Shown here: positions 12,801 to 23,245 of the stretch, piece by piece
Layout of the letters: the number at the start of each line of letters is the position of its first letter
Position numbering within the stretch: position 1 is the stretch's first letter
NCBI GenBank assembly: GCA_936450465.1
Contig: OW388300.1
Coordinates: 17,745,266-17,809,265, forward strand
DNA length: 64,000 nucleotides
Reading direction: 5' to 3'
Source of the DNA: Gibbula magus
Taxonomy: Eukaryota > Mollusca > Gastropoda > Trochida > Trochidae
The notes under the pieces: generated by a model
Told to the model about the DNA's origin: nothing
What the model saw: only the letters and a program-made list of their open reading frames with translations
The model's database searches: none
Program-made: the position numbers and the translations under genes

Positions 12801-14185
12801 TGTTAGCCATCTGTCACCAGTTATCTCCCTTGACTATTTCCATCTTATCGTGTTGAGTATTTTATTTGGTTATTGACTTCGTCACGCCGGCCAAGGCGTG
12901 TAATTTTAGTACAGATTTCGCTGACAGAGTTTCCCATGGGTGATATAGTGGAGAGTAACGGAGCATATATAAAACCATAGGTAACCGAGGATTTGCTGCG
13001 TCTGTCCCTCACACTTTTTTCCCATTCGTACTCAGACACTAATTGTTCAAATATTACGAAACGTGATGCAACTATTCACTTTGACATGTACAAATGTATA
13101 TCTTCCTTTTGTATGTTTCGACTTCATCATTCACATTTTTTACTCGCACACTGATTATTTAAATGTTACGAAACTTGATACATATAACTACTGATGTGTA
13201 CACATGCCTTTCGTATAATCATATCTACTGCATATAATATACAATTAATGCAAATTTTTTCGTTAAAGAACATGTCTATGAAGACAGACTCTCTGTGAAT
13301 AAATAAATGCTATGCTTACATAATACTGGTGTTTATACAAAGGAGTAAACATTGATGTTCTTTTAATATTTCTAAGCTTTTGTGTTACACCAATTTTTAA
13401 AAGTTGGGGATATGAGTGACCTGTGCTGACCTTTCTTCTTGTTACAAAGATTCATTCCCCCATATATGATTGCGAGGCGATTGACAGCAACTGTACTGCC
13501 TTGCATGTACTTCGTTCCACGCTGCAAGTTTTAGTTGTTAAATGAATAATGAAAATTTACCTTCTGGTCAAAAATTTCAACTGACATCACCATACCTTAA
13601 ACCGTTTCGGAGGCTTGTATTGGCACAAGTGTAGAGTTAATCAACAGGGACTTTCATATATATATCTTTCTTGAAACATAGTAAACTAAATATTATTCAT
13701 CATTCGGCTCCCAAGTGGGTGTTTGAACAGTAGATTTGTGAAATAAAATAACCTTTTAAAACAATAGAGTGACATTGTCATCATCATGGATTAACATTTA
13801 ATAACCAAATCTTTCAATTTATTTCTAATGAGAAATGAAAAGTATTCTCAATCATTCACACAGCGGAACTCACTTACCATTCGGATCATGCTATAATATA
13901 TTTTAAGACAATTTTGTGTTTTAAAACTATTTGTTGGTAAAAGCCAATTAAGGGGGGCATCACATACATCGATTGGGGCAGGAGCTGTGAAATACTTGCG
14001 AAATTCGTTTGCTTTTTTGGCAAACACGATTTTCAAAACGGCAAAACATTTGTATGACTTTAAAACGTCTGAATTATTTAGAATTTGAATGTGGCTTCAG
14101 TCAGTTTATTCAAGTGAATTCCCTTTTCCAGGTTTGCCGCGACAGCCTGAAACAAGTCAAGTATCAGCATTACAGATTCCTCTGA
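9813..14185 (+). CDS. four-exon gene, copy A of a tandem family (small secreted-type protein, unidentified)
   Basis: Exons inferred by splice logic and by comparison with copy B: 9813-10209, 10951-11041, 11374-11515 and 14132-14185 (stop TGA), giving 227 aa. Junction phases 1, 2 and 0 all keep the frame. Donors are GTATAA, GTAAGT and GTAACT; acceptors are CTCAG, TACAG and CCAG. The start is the ATG of MAAYLRV, conserved in all three exon-1 copies with A at -3; the open frame runs to 9750 but that part is not conserved. The first ~19 residues are mildly hydrophobic and could be a signal peptide. Next come a five-Cys cluster (CGQKMC..ERC...NYC...LTC), a basic RRIRSRDGRKV strand, WAYTG in exon 3 and a final VCRDSLKQVKY tail. 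The Cys cluster faintly recalls PAN/apple modules and the rest a netrin/TIMP-like barrel; both are guesses. AATAAA at 14357 may be the poly(A) signal. Confidence 0.75.
10210..10950 (+). other. intron 1 of copy A
   Basis: Non-coding by this model. Its segment from about 10448 is duplicated at 17341-17475 (shared CGTCATTAGGAATAATTG and CACTTATTTGCCAC-like blocks), and from about 10786 at 19152. This ties the A' duplication to this intron. Confidence 0.65.
12133..12235. mobile_element. Penelope-like terminal repeat fragment
   Basis: GATGATCAACTT...GACGTTTCGGTCTAGATC matches, with divergence, the terminal inverted repeat at 44532-44674 (GATGATCAACTTC, GACGTTTCGGTATAGATCC). No coding part remains. 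Confidence 0.55.
12610..13006. repeat. foldback element with ~120-bp arms
   Basis: Arm 12610-12733 (CGTCTGTCCTCGGTTACCC ... TTGGCCGGCGTGA) and arm 12881-13006 (GTCACGCCGGCCAAG ... TCGGTAACC...GACAGACG as complement) are inverted copies with about 80% visual identity. The 150-bp centre has no coding sense. It lies inside intron 3 of copy A. Confidence 0.85.
13012..13205. repeat. ~122-bp direct duplication
   Basis: CACACTTTTTTCCCATTCGT..ACACTAATTG...ATTACGAAAC at 13012-13090 is repeated with divergence at 13133-13205 (CACATTTTTTACTCGCACAC..TGATTATTTAAATGTTACGAAAC). Confidence 0.65.
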
Positions 14186-14828
14186 GAATGGTACAAGAAG
14201 GGATACCCATCAAAGGCTATAATCAGTCAGGGACACGTCGGCTTTCCGTCGTTGATTTTAGACGGCATGCCATCTTAAACACTGTAACATAGCTTAACAA
14301 TTCACTCATGGATATAGAAGACACAGCATTAGACAAAGCTACAATATTTTGGAAACAATAAATGCCCCTTTCCCTCTGATGATATGAAATACAAAAAGAT
14401 GGAAACTTACAATAAACCTTAACTCATTTAGGCCAAAGGCCGCACTTATGCGACAATTTAATTAGCTCTGTACAGTGAGTGATGCATATATGCGTGAGCT
14501 AGAAGCAGCTATTATTCAGCTATACGAAAATTGCACATATGGTGTCGACTGAAAGCATCCCTTATTCAGCGAGTGACTCATTTATTTTTTCTCACTGTTT
14601 TATAGCAGAAAACCCATTCATCTCATGAACCATGGCTGCAACTGTCTTCATACTGACTATTATATTGGCTGATTACGTAGACACCGATTTATTTACGAGA
14701 CACTGACTATATTTTCAAGGTCACCATTACGCTTTGATCACTTGATTAAACAATTACATCTTTTTAGCGTTTCGAAGTGGTAAACATAAGGAGATTTTAT
14801 GGATTTAACTTATTTAGTATGAAAAAAA

Positions 14829-14900
14829 GCCGATGAAGGAGTAAGTATATACTCCGAAACGTTAAGTATTTTCACAATACAGAATCGTTATGAAGTAAAT
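14829..14900. repeat. possible retroelement terminus (GAAACGTT motif)
   Basis: GATGAAGGAGTAAGTATATACTCCGAAACGTTAAG contains a small hairpin followed by CCGAAACGT, a layout resembling Penelope-like element ends and the CGAAACGTC motif at 45160. Too short to assign firmly. Confidence 0.35.
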
Positions 14901-15318
14901 CTTCATATTCTTGTCAAACTAACTTGTGAAGCGATATCTCGTAATCTAGTACTCAAAGTCTTGTTCAATGTGTTGACAGGCACAATACGACTTTGATGAT
15001 ATTTGCCTTATTTCAAGGTCACACGCTTGTAAAATCAATATCTTGTAAATGTTGTACCCAATGTCTTAACATTTGGTAGTATCATATGTTGAGAGTTTAT
15101 GCAGACACACATAAATGTTGGTGTCCTTAACTAATTTTCAAGGATACACTACTATTAACGCGAAATGTCATAACCCTAAACGCCTAATATTTTCAAATTT
15201 GATGATATCCTTCATTAGGTAATTCCGCAAATAACACCACGACCCATTGACAAATTGTAATGTTAACTATTGTCATTTCTAACGTTCGAAGTTAAACAAT
15301 CAATAAGGAATATTATAA
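14900..15318. other. no feature recognised
   Basis: AT-rich, without coding sense, repeats or dyads that I can support. Confidence 0.5.
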
Positions 15319-15457
15319 GTTATAACATTCAGTGGAGGTTTACATCGTGAATTATAAGACCCGCATTATTTTTTATTCTACGAGCCGGAGGCGAGTAGAA
15401 TAAAAAATAATAAGGGTCTTATAATTCACGATGTAAACCTCCACTGAATGTTATAAC
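15319..15457. repeat. near-perfect 139-bp palindrome
   Basis: Arms of about 64 bp (GTTATAACATTCAGTGGAGG ... TTATTCTACG and its complement) surround an ~11-bp centre AGCCGGAGGCG. The near identity of the arms suggests a recent insertion or active correction between them. Confidence 0.93.
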
Positions 15458-16430
15458 GTTTTTATCCTACCGAATGTCTCAAAATATTATTAAAAACAAA
15501 CAGAAATGCTCGAACATCGTTTACTCAAAGAAGCAACAAATCTGGGTTAGAGTCAAAATAAACTGTATCACGTGACATGGACTGACTGACGTGGACGCAC
15601 GCTTTATTTCGGTAGCGGGGTATAAGGCTTTTATCACCCTCGGTGACATTTATCCACCTGGGTGAGGGTGAATATGGTTATTTGTTCAGGGTCACGTGGA
15701 CCAATCATAGATCGACATTCTTACATGAGGTAGGATAAATTGTTTTGTCGAGACAATGCTATGTTTATCCCAGATGAAGTACAAAGATTATATCAGTATT
15801 AATAATAAATCGTCTAGATCATTGCCTAAAGTTTTCATCATAAGACAATCATTTCTCGCAACTTTGTGCCAATTGAGGTAATTTAGCTGTTGGAAACTCG
15901 TGTCATATTTTGAAATGTGTATTTAAAATGTAATTGCTACCACCGTGTGTTTTGAATAACATATGATTACATGCTAATATTTATAACATGATTATATTTG
16001 GGATAACACTATCTTCTTGAAAGTTTGCCTACGGAGTTGTCTAAATTGCAAAGAAGTATGGGGAATGTCTCGATTTTATAAACACTCATTTACGAGCGGC
16101 TCATCATTGTGCTTGTATCGGGGGTTGACGCATTCTCTGCCTTAACGCCCTGAGTGTATAACGTTGAAAGTTATTAATAACCTGTTTACAGAGAAATATG
16201 GTGATCGAGACCTGGTTGTGGGTGGTTTATAACATGTTATATCCTTATGCTTTGCTATCCTAGATTAAGCGACACTAACTGGCATAATACTTTTCCTGGA
16301 CTAATAAAGTTTCAAACATCTTTGCTTGTTTGTCTGATTATTGCAGTTGCTAGGGAAGTTAGTTAATGACTGTTTGTTTAATTGATTGGTCTATCATAAG
16401 AAACAAAATCTACTACAGTTCAATATAATG
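15458..16430. other. no feature recognised
   Basis: GGTAGGATAAA at about 15728-15738 is the reverse complement of TTTATCCTACC at 15461-15471, after the palindrome, so a larger nested inverted element of about 15319-15740 is possible. Otherwise nothing. Confidence 0.45.
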
Positions 16431-16439
16431 GTAAAGTAA

Positions 16440-17110
16440 GCATATGAATCTTGCATGAAGTTATCCTTCTTGTCGCGCGAAATTTTAAAGAAGAAGATGA
16501 AAATAGGTTTTTAGGTTTTGAATTCCCATTGGCAAAGGAGTCTGCAGAAAACATTTCAGTTCTCTTGACCTTTTTGAACTGGAGAAGAAGACAAAAATAT
16601 GTGTTTATACGTAAAACCTTTGACCATATTTGGGGTCACCAAATTTATAATTGAAGGGGTGCGTTCAGAAGGGGTAGTGCCATGTTATTTGCATATAACA
16701 TGTGCTCTTCTTGAATGCACCCCTTCAATTTAGAATCCCCATTTGCCAAATAAACTGCACACAACATTTTAGCTCTCTAGACCTTTAGGTACTAGAGAAA
16801 AAAGATGAAATAGGTTTTTGAGGTCGTGACCACTGTGACCCTATGTGGGGTCACATGGTCATCAAATCAGCAATTTAGAATAAGGAGTCTGCGTTCTGAG
16901 TTCAGCTCTCTAGAGTCATTGGTTCTGGGAAAGAAGATGAAAATAGATGTTTAAGGTTGTGACCCCTTCGACCCTATTTCGGGTCACAGGGTCACCAAAT
17001 CAACGATTTAGAATCCTCATTAGCCAAGGAGTCCGTACATGAAATTTCAGCTCTCTAGGGTCATTGGTTCTTGATAAGAAGTCAAGAAGAAAAACCTTCA
17101 CGGACGGATT
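16440..17110. repeat. ~190-bp interspersed tandem repeat
   Basis: Three to four diverged units carry TTTCAGCTCTCTAG, AGAAGATGAAAATAGG, GACCCTATTTGGGGTCAC (itself a dyad) and AATTTAGAATCCTCAT in constant order. A single unit recurs at about 22800-22990 upstream of copy B. The ORF at 16451-16654 is a by-product of the repeat. Confidence 0.8.
16650..16730. repeat. hairpin inserted in the ~190-bp repeat
   Basis: AATTGAAGGGGTGCGTTCAG pairs with CTTGAATGCACCCCTTCAATT, with an inner GTTATTTGCATATAAC-like dyad. It interrupts one repeat unit, so it looks like an insertion. Confidence 0.75.
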
Positions 17111-17132
17111 AATGGATTGATCGACGGACGGG

Positions 17133-17254
17133 CGCCATGCCATTAGCCCATCAGGCCTTTCAGGGATTTTTGAACAAATGCTATGTGATATTTGTTTCTG
17201 TTTTTAAGCTGTAGGCCTGAAAGGCCTGATGGGCTTATAGTATGGCATCTGGCG
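17133..17254. repeat. inverted repeat, ~32-bp arms
   Basis: CGCCATGCCATTAGCCCATC/AGGCCTTTCAGG at 17133-17164 pairs with CCTGAAAGGCCTGATGGGCT.../ATGGCATCTGGCG at 17216-17254, with a 50-bp T-rich loop. Confidence 0.8.
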
Positions 17255-17601
17255 TCTCTCAGGCCACTCCTCGTCAGCAGACAGTATTTCAACTTCTTAT
17301 CAAGAACCACTGGCTTTAGAGAACAGAAAATACGACTCTATCGTCATTAGGAATAATTGTAAATTTTGTGGCCCCAGGCCCTAACTAATACTAGAAATAT
17401 GTGCATGTGATGCACTGTGATGTCCCCCGCCCCTACTTTCAATCCATACTCTTACACTTATTTGCCACTGATGTCGGAGACAAGCCAAAATTGACAGTCC
17501 AAAAACGTTAATCTATTAGAATAAATGAACTTGTTCCCATATTGGGATATCCTTTTAAAGTCTCTTCTTCAAATTGTGTTCCTTTTCTGGTCTCTTTGAT
17601 A

Positions 17602-17845
17602 AAGGTGCTGTAGCACGTTTTGCTTACTGAAATAAAATGCTCCCACAATAAGGCAAATAAGTGTTACCAATAGCTAAATAATTTCCTGAAAGAAAGCCAT
17701 CCAAGTCATTTTCCCATTGAGCGCTCACAGGTAGTTGAAGTAATCAGGCTGATGTGGCGATACCTAAATACTCAATAGTAGAGTTTTAAATATGGTACAA
17801 TGCTGGAATGGTAAACCATCTGTGAGTATAATGTAATAGCTTAAT
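17602..17845 (-). mobile_element. TA-flanked MITE copy, right end decayed
   Basis: Begins TA-AAGGTGCTGTAGCACGTTTT, the terminal inverted repeat of the MITE family at 34442, 46769, 50335, 62856 and 31987. The interior shares the TTACCAATAGC and AATAATTT blocks. The far end (ATAATGTAATAGCTTAA) is diverged from GCTACAGCGCCTTTA. Confidence 0.65.
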
Positions 17846-17849
17846 TATT

Positions 17850-19150
17850 ATCTTTAAATCATATAACATATTTCAATTGTATTGTGAGTTCAGTTGATGA
17901 AAGTGTCTTCTGGGGTTATAACAATACATCCATTGTAAGTTGTGATTTCATTTATGCATGTCGCTGCATCAGTTATGAGATACTTATATATACTTTACTT
18001 ACTGCATTAGATACTTATACGAATACACATTCATTTAGGGTATAGAAATAACATATTTGACCTTGAAATAACAGTATGGGGATCGAATCAGACGTAGATC
18101 CACCCTAATTGATAGGCAGGTGACAGGTGCGTGACCGATGTAAAAGAAGCACATCAGTGGACAACTTTCTTTGTGAAGTCACGCCCCTGTCTATAGTGAT
18201 TCAGTCATGTTTGGGGGTTAAATTATTTGCGATATATTTTGAGCGATGACAAAGTGTTTTATATAAGTTAAATATATAAGTATATAAACATGTTTTAATG
18301 ATCAGCTAATGTAACACTCTTTGCATCAACAATAAACAAATGTATATGTATTTAAGCTGGTGTGTTACTACGTGTGCTTCGGAACTTCAGGCCACGCCCC
18401 CTGATATGTCAGTCTTTATTACAAGTATCTAACGATTTGTCATCATGCATATGACATTATTGGACAGTCAAAGTATGAAATGTTCTTTCGGGAAGCGTAT
18501 GACAATTCATGTTATGTCAATAACACTTATTCACCAAATTGTAAAATGAAAACATTCACAATGTTATAATAACAGGGAAGTTTTTTGTCGCATCTAGTAC
18601 ATACGAATTATCCCAATTATAAAAAAAACATATGTAACTATACTAAGTGCCAAACAGTTACAAGCGATACGGACCATGCATAAATATTAATTTGGGTAAA
18701 TAAAACGAGCATCAAGACGTTCACCTTTGCACGTTAAATAAATATATTTCTTACATGGTTTTAAATTTTACAAACTATGTTATCAAAGCACTGTACATAT
18801 CGTAGCTGTTTTATCCGTAAGATCTGACAATATATCACTAACAAGCAGCAAAGACATTCAATATCTGATATCTTAATGTTATATAATAAAACAGTTCCGT
18901 CCACCAATTTCCTTTCTACTTTTGAACGTTATGCACGACACAACAAACAATCAGTCCCGTTTATGACATGCCGCTTTCTCACTCTCGCTAAATCAGAGGT
19001 GGCGAAGCGTAATTGGTCTCGCTGCAGCCAGGTGTTAGTGTAGACGCTGTTCTCGGCTTTGAGTTGGTAATTACCTGTCGTCGCTAATGAGTTACTCAAA
19101 CAGTTAATTAAGTATTTGTGGCTGAATCAAAGGCTATGTAGCTTATCTTG
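17850..19150. other. no feature recognised
   Basis: AT-rich unique sequence within the A' duplication. Copy A has nothing equivalent here, so it is either inserted DNA or a deletion in A. Confidence 0.5.
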
Positions 19151-21859
19151 ATTCCAGATTTGCGTGGTTTAAGGTTGAATAACTTAAATAAAAAGGTAAC
19201 ATTCTTTAAGTTGTTTTGAATGGTGTACAAGAAATAAAATGACCAGTGCGTCATCCTAACCCATTGCAATAATCCCACTTCCCACTCCACCAAACCCCAA
19301 ACCCTCCCCCCTTCTCGGCATGTATGAGTAGGCAATAATACTATTACAATGAGGATGAATGTATTCACTGCGGTCGCAGTATGCATTGGCGTCCGTCCAT
19401 ACATATATGTAATTGTGTTTGGATTTCCATCAGTGTTTCCATCAATGTTTCAACAATATATATTGAAGAAAGGATATGAAGATAACTTTCTCTCGTCTCC
19501 CAATAAACTTAACCTTCAACATAGATACATTTTAATCAGGAACACCTGTGCTATATTTTGAGAAGAGGGAGTATTATTAGACTCAGTATCAGACTGAAGT
19601 ACATCAAAGCGATAGGGTTCATGTAAGTATAGTTAAATCATGTATAAATTACAAAACTCAAATTAACCTGTAATATTTTGCTGAATCCTTATTGTTATTG
19701 GCGTGTTTATTATTTTTATTTCAAGATTTCTGTACCCAAAATGCAGCCAAAACGGCTGAAGCAAATGCAGCCAAATTTTACATACTGATAGCCCGTAATG
19801 TGGAATAGAACTGCGAAGCTTTTAGACACGATCGCATGAGCCATTAAGGGTCCAATTCGAATCCAAATTTCTACTTTTAACATAAGAAACATTTTCAAAA
19901 TGCACTTAGAACGTTTTGCAAAAGATGTGCAATGACCATGCAAGAAAAAGTATACCATGGCGAATTATTCGTATGTCACGTGATTTTGCCGCCATTTTGA
20001 TTTTAGAAACATTTTACAATTTTCCGAACCCATGCAATCTTCTCCTCTGAAGATACTTTCATCTAAGAGTTCAAACTTGCATTTATGTGCAGCTAAAGGA
20101 TTGTTGATTAAACGATAGTCCAAATCATTAGCGAACTCCTTATACTTTATTCACAGTGACTTTTCAAAGTCCGGCAATTTTTGAAAATCACAAACTTCAA
20201 GGGGACATAACGCAAATACCCACCCATCGAATTTTATGATTTTATCAGGAGAGTAAGATTGGACTATTGCCTTTATTAATCAATCAAAAACTCGATCGCA
20301 AACAGTCATTTCCGGTCATAATAAAGATAAATTTTACAATGGTCAAAATTGTCAAAATCCACATAGGGACTTGAAACTTTTTGCAAAATATGCGCAATAA
20401 CAATACGAGCAAAAATTAAGTAAATTATGACAAAGTTGTAGCTCTCGTGCTTTAGATGCCATATTGATTTTCTTTACAATTCTTTTATTTGACATGTACA
20501 TATTGGGTATCAATAAATCCTAGGGACATGCTAGAAACTTGCAACTTGTTTTAAAAGATGCGCAATAACATTGACAATATGTCTCAGTTCATTGTATTTC
20601 AAACAATTGAATAATTTATGCGCTGAATCCTATTATCCTCGTCTTTTATGGCTTTCAAAATGATCTTTCACATTTGATTGAAATTGTAAACAATGACCTT
20701 GAATAGCTTCTATCATAATTTTCAGTATCACAAAGGCAAGAAAAGGACTTCGTCTGAGTATCAGATTGCAGTTGACAATTGTTAGAATATGTTGTGAATG
20801 AAAGCTCATAGATAATTTCCTCAGGAAATTCGAGCTCGAGTGAAGACTCGTTACGGAAAAGACCCACTATTTGGAATAAAAGATGGAAAGGATTTTATTA
20901 TCTTGGCCTACACTGGGAAACGGCCTAATAAGGTAACTGGTTTAAAAACATGAGGTATTATATTCAGCAAATATATGTATGTTATGCCTAATATGTTCAA
21001 CCCTATCTTTGCGAAATAGGATGTTGATCTAATGAAAAGTTTAATTATCTAAGATCAGTTAAAATGATCAAGCTGCCCGAAGGGTGACCTGCTGCTTCTG
21101 CAATATGTGATAGGGGATTCTCGTTATGATGCACCCATGACCCTCTGAAATCCCAAATGTAATGGCTGTGTATGTAGTGCGCAACACTGTGTGTCGAATG
21201 GCACAGCATGTACTGATACAATTCTATTGAATTCCTGCAATATCACAAGGAAGCTTTGAATTTCGTTTGCTTTGTTGACATACATGATTTCCAAAAGTCA
21301 AAGACAGGTGTTTGACTTTAAACCGTCTTACGAATTATTGAAATTTCATTGTGACTTCAGATAGTTTATTCAAGTGTGTTTCCTGTTCCAGGATTGCCGC
21401 GACAGCCTATAATCAGCCTTTCAGATTACTCTCCCCGATTTCAACACAACACTGATCAACAACTCCATGAATATACTTCGCTTGTACATGTATTTCTGTC
21501 CTATTTCCTGCTAACGCAAGATTTCATGTTTTGAAACAAAACGTCCAAAAATTAGGTGGCTTACTACATTGGAAGATTACGATTTGTGTGACATTGAATT
21601 TGGATCGTAGGTCACCAATTTTCAAACAGTTGTACTCAACGTATTCACATTTGATTATAAATAACATTTACACACATCAAACATGACTCAGTACCCTAAA
21701 ATAGGCAGGAAACCACCATTAAAAGGGTAATGGGATATCCCCTTGACAATATGGTTTCTCGCAACTATCCACTTTGGATTCTATGATATTTAATGTTTCC
21801 ATAATGAAAACACACATAATCAGCGTTTTCTGTTGGTTTAAATTCCTGGATATTACAAG

Positions 21860-22120
21860 TAATGTTTCCATTAAATGGAAACCAACATGAAACTACATTT
21901 CGTTTCATGTTAGTTTCAATTCCTGGAATTGTAATTAATGTTTCTAGAAATAAAACCAGCATGAATGAATCACGTCCAAATCTAAAATTTGCATTCAAAG
22001 ATTTCATTAAATGGAAACCAAGATGAAACTATCAAATGTAGTTTTATGTTAGTTTCTGTTCATTAAATTTGCAATTAACTCATTATATTGTATGGAAACC
22101 AACAGTAAACTATAAGATCA
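21860..22120. repeat. GGAAACCAACATGAAACT dyad repeat, minor array
   Basis: TGGAAACCAACATGAAACT, GTTTCATGTTAGTTTC and CATTAAATGGAAACCAAGATG recur in alternating orientation. The same family forms the larger array at 37590-38075. The minus-strand ORF at 21765-22007 is a repeat artefact. Confidence 0.75.
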
Positions 22121-22129
22121 TTTTCTAAA

Positions 22130-22800
22130 TGCGCATGATCTTCCCAACATAGTCTTGTGTGTTTTCCATGTAATTTCTGTTTGAGTACATTTCTTAGATT
22201 TGATTATTAGATGTCAAATTAGTCAACTCTTTGCTCTGTTTTGGCACTTTATGTAATAAATCTCATCATACACTTATTGTTGTCTTTACTATAATTAGAT
22301 CTCCGAAGCAATGTTTTTGAAGCAGTAAGCAGTTGATGCTGAAGGTGTTGACACACGTTTCATTTACATCATTGTATGCTTGATGTGAATGTATAGCACA
22401 ATTTTTCAAATATCAACCATGGAAACCATGATTAAATCAACATTAATCGTTAACATTATCTGATAAGCATGTGGTGAAGGAACAGGGAAAAAGAAAAACA
22501 TGAACAGCATGTACGATATTGTGTCAAAAAGAACAGGTAAAGCAATATTTTTTTCTCTTCAGAGAGGAAAATAATGTCTTTATCAAACTAATAGAAGAAA
22601 GAACGGAATGTGTTTAATGTTTACAACTTATTTGTATATCCTCCAGTACACATGTATGTTGATTCTTAACACACTCTTAAAAGAATATTTCAGAAGAAAA
22701 AAAGACTTTATTTGGCATAATTTATCAAAAATTGAGAACAATATCATCTCCCCGACAAGCTAGGCAGGGGAGTTACCCAGTTTCAATGTTTTAGTGAAAA
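22130..22800. other. no feature recognised
   Basis: AT-rich. The ~190-bp repeat unit begins at about 22800 and continues to about 22990. Confidence 0.5.
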
Positions 22801-23245
22801 TTCATGTCCCATGAGAGCCATTTCTGTACTTTAGAAGAAGGTGAGAATAGGGTAAAGATGATGGTCCCTGTGACCCTGTTTAAGACATCGAAGTAACAAT
22901 TCATAATCCTCATTCGTAAAGGAGTCTGTACACAATACTTCAGCATTCTAGGATTTTTTGTACTGGAGGAGAAAATACAAAAGGATTTACGATCCTGGTC
23001 CTATACGATAGCGTTTTTTTTGTTAAACTATGTTTATACCAATAAACTCAATAAAATACAAACCACTCACTCGTTTCATGAATATCTTATTAAACCGGAC
23101 GTCGTTTAGTTTTCTCTATTTGTGTTCTATATCGATCTCAAAATCAATAAGAAGGCTTTCCGAATTCCAAGACAACAAAGATATATTGTTCATTCAAAGC
23201 TTGTCTTGTAGATCGGCATCATTTTGCTTCATACGTAACGAAAGA

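Larger units (their letters stand above)
11516..14131 (+). other. intron 3 of copy A
   Basis: A 2.6-kb intron holding a Penelope-terminus-like fragment (about 12133-12235), the foldback at 12610-13006 and a ~122-bp direct duplication at 13012-13205. No additional exon is evident. Confidence 0.65.
17341..21412 (+). pseudogene. copy A': decayed partial duplicate of copy A (intron 1 to exon 4)
   Basis: Blocks collinear with copy A: 17341-17475 with intron 1 (from 10448), 19152 on with intron 1 (from 10786), exon 2' 19540-19622, exon 3' 20822-20932 and exon 4' 21392-21412. Exon 1 is absent. Exon 2' is 83 nt against 91, so the reading frame is lost, although the GTAAGTATAG donor survives. Exon 3' has lost the acceptor and its first codons through a ~90-bp deletion, but the rest stays open up to ACTGGG; WAYTG reads LAYTG. 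Exon 4' reads DCRDSL then stops early. Unrelated sequence, including a MITE at 17602, is inserted between 17475 and 19150. Confidence 0.75.

Noticed and set aside
14089..14292. 67-codon open frame over copy A exon 4
   Set aside because: It is in a different frame from the conserved CRDSLKQVKY tail shared by copies A and B.
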